DNA from: Betaproteobacteria bacterium
GTDB lineage: Bacteria > Pseudomonadota > Gammaproteobacteria > Burkholderiales > SG8-39
Assembly (NCBI GenBank): GCA_019245555.1
Contig: JAFARH010000359.1
Span: 1-13,288 of the forward strand
Reading direction: 5' to 3'
DNA: 13,288 nt
Positions 12,733-13,288 of this stretch are shown here, in pieces. Each line of letters opens with the position of its first letter. The stretch's first letter is position 1. Below the pieces are notes generated by a model. The model was given only the letters and a program-made list of their open reading frames with translations. It did not search any database and was not told the origin of the DNA. The position numbers were made by a program, and so were the translations under genes.

Positions 12733-13288
12733 TTGAGGTCGTACTCCACAAGCCAGTAGTACTCGAGTGCCCGGTAGGAGAAGCGCTCTGCATGGGGTGA
12801 GAGCACAGCACGCAGTTCGCTCTCGGTCGGGAAATTCTTCAGTACCCGGTTCTGGCTGCCATCGGCAAGCGGGCGCAGCTGATAGGTGTTGCCCTCGGCG
12901 TCGCGCTCGGCAACCGGCGTGCTCGAGCCATCGATGTAGAGGTTGTCGAACAGCACGACGCGAGCGCCGGACTCGAGGCGGCGATGCAGGGACGTGAGGA
13001 ATCGGCCGATCTGCTTGAGCGGAATGTGCGACCACCAGAACATCGCCAGCGCCCCGTCGAAGCGGCCGAGCGCGTCGGAGAGATCGTAGGCGTCCGCCTT
13101 TTCGAAGCGCACGCGATTCGCTGGGTATGGCTTCGACTTCGCGATTGCCATCGGTTCATCGGCCATGTCGGTCGCCACGATGCTCAGCGCAAGCGGAGCA
13201 ACGAGCGCGGTCCAGTAGCCGGTACCGCAAGCGATCTCGAGGATCTTGCGCCCAGCCAGGCGCTGAGGAACCACCTGGCGAAGCACGG
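12729..13288 (-). CDS. Class I SAM-dependent methyltransferase (5' end beyond the window)
   Basis: At least 185 residues are visible and the frame runs off the right edge, so the N-terminus is missing. The SAM-binding motif I ILEIACGTGYWT comes early, followed by an acidic motif-II region VATDMADEPM and motif III-like KADAYDLSDALG and FDGALAMFWWSHI. The rest, with ARVVLFDNLYIDGSS and NTYQLRPLADGS, is a methyltransferase type-11/25-like C-terminal half. The substrate is not predictable. The only start-like codon near the edge is a GTG at 13286, which is probably internal. Its stop overlaps the rdgB GTG by four bases, making methyltransferase-rdgB-hemW one likely operon. Confidence 0.85.
   Translation of the reverse strand, partial: VLRQVVPQRLAGRKILEIACGTGYWTALVAPLALSIVATDMADEPMAIAKSKPYPANRVRFEKADAYDLSDALGRFDGALAMFWWSHIPLKQIGRFLTSLHRRLESGARVVLFDNLYIDGSSTPVAERDAEGNTYQLRPLADGSQNRVLKNFPTESELRAVLSPHAERFSYRALEYYWLVEYDLK

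Overview
The window is dense, GC-rich chromosomal DNA with nearly every base in a gene and many stop/start overlaps. The gene set (NT5C1-type 5'-nucleotidase, thiS-thiG-trmB, rdgB-hemW, a Hyf-like operon, tRNA-Gly with encoded CCA) suggests a proteobacterium, most likely a betaproteobacterium. That assignment is inferred from gene content and order as I know them, not from a database search. No transposase, integrase, CRISPR array or phage gene is visible.

Left part (83-1074): a 5'-nucleotidase on the minus strand diverges from a plus-strand operon. The 92-base gap between them holds a striking set of three regularly alternating 7-base half-sites, which looks like an operator.

Centre (1075-8307): a seven-gene plus-strand operon. 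It opens with a small XRE-type regulator whose stop codon overlaps the GTG start of hyfB, followed by hyfC, hyfE, hyfF, hyfG and hyfI. Five of the six junctions overlap and the sixth has a 2-base gap. The products are the membrane arm and the two catalytic-core subunits of a complex I/group 4 hydrogenase relative. HyfG lacks all four cysteines that bind Ni-Fe in true hydrogenases, while HyfI keeps the four cysteines of the N2-type iron-sulfur cluster. No ferredoxin subunit (HyfA/HyfH), no HyfD, no formate dehydrogenase and no hydrogenase maturation gene is present in the window. This is best read as an energy-converting hydrogenase-related (Ehr) complex: an ion-pumping machine of unknown electron donor and acceptor, under the likely control of its own first gene. 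It is the most interesting item here.

Right part (8315-13288): a minus-strand tRNA-Gly(CCC); a plus-strand exported LpqC/PHB-depolymerase-like esterase; then thiS-thiG-trmB (thiazole synthesis for thiamine, plus tRNA m7G methylation) with overlapping starts. Converging on trmB from the other side is a minus-strand operon: a class I methyltransferase (cut by the window edge), rdgB (house-cleaning ITP/XTP pyrophosphatase) and hemW (heme chaperone). hemW and trmB overlap tail to tail by 74 bases. No stretch above 300 bases is without a gene; the longest gaps are about 90 bases.
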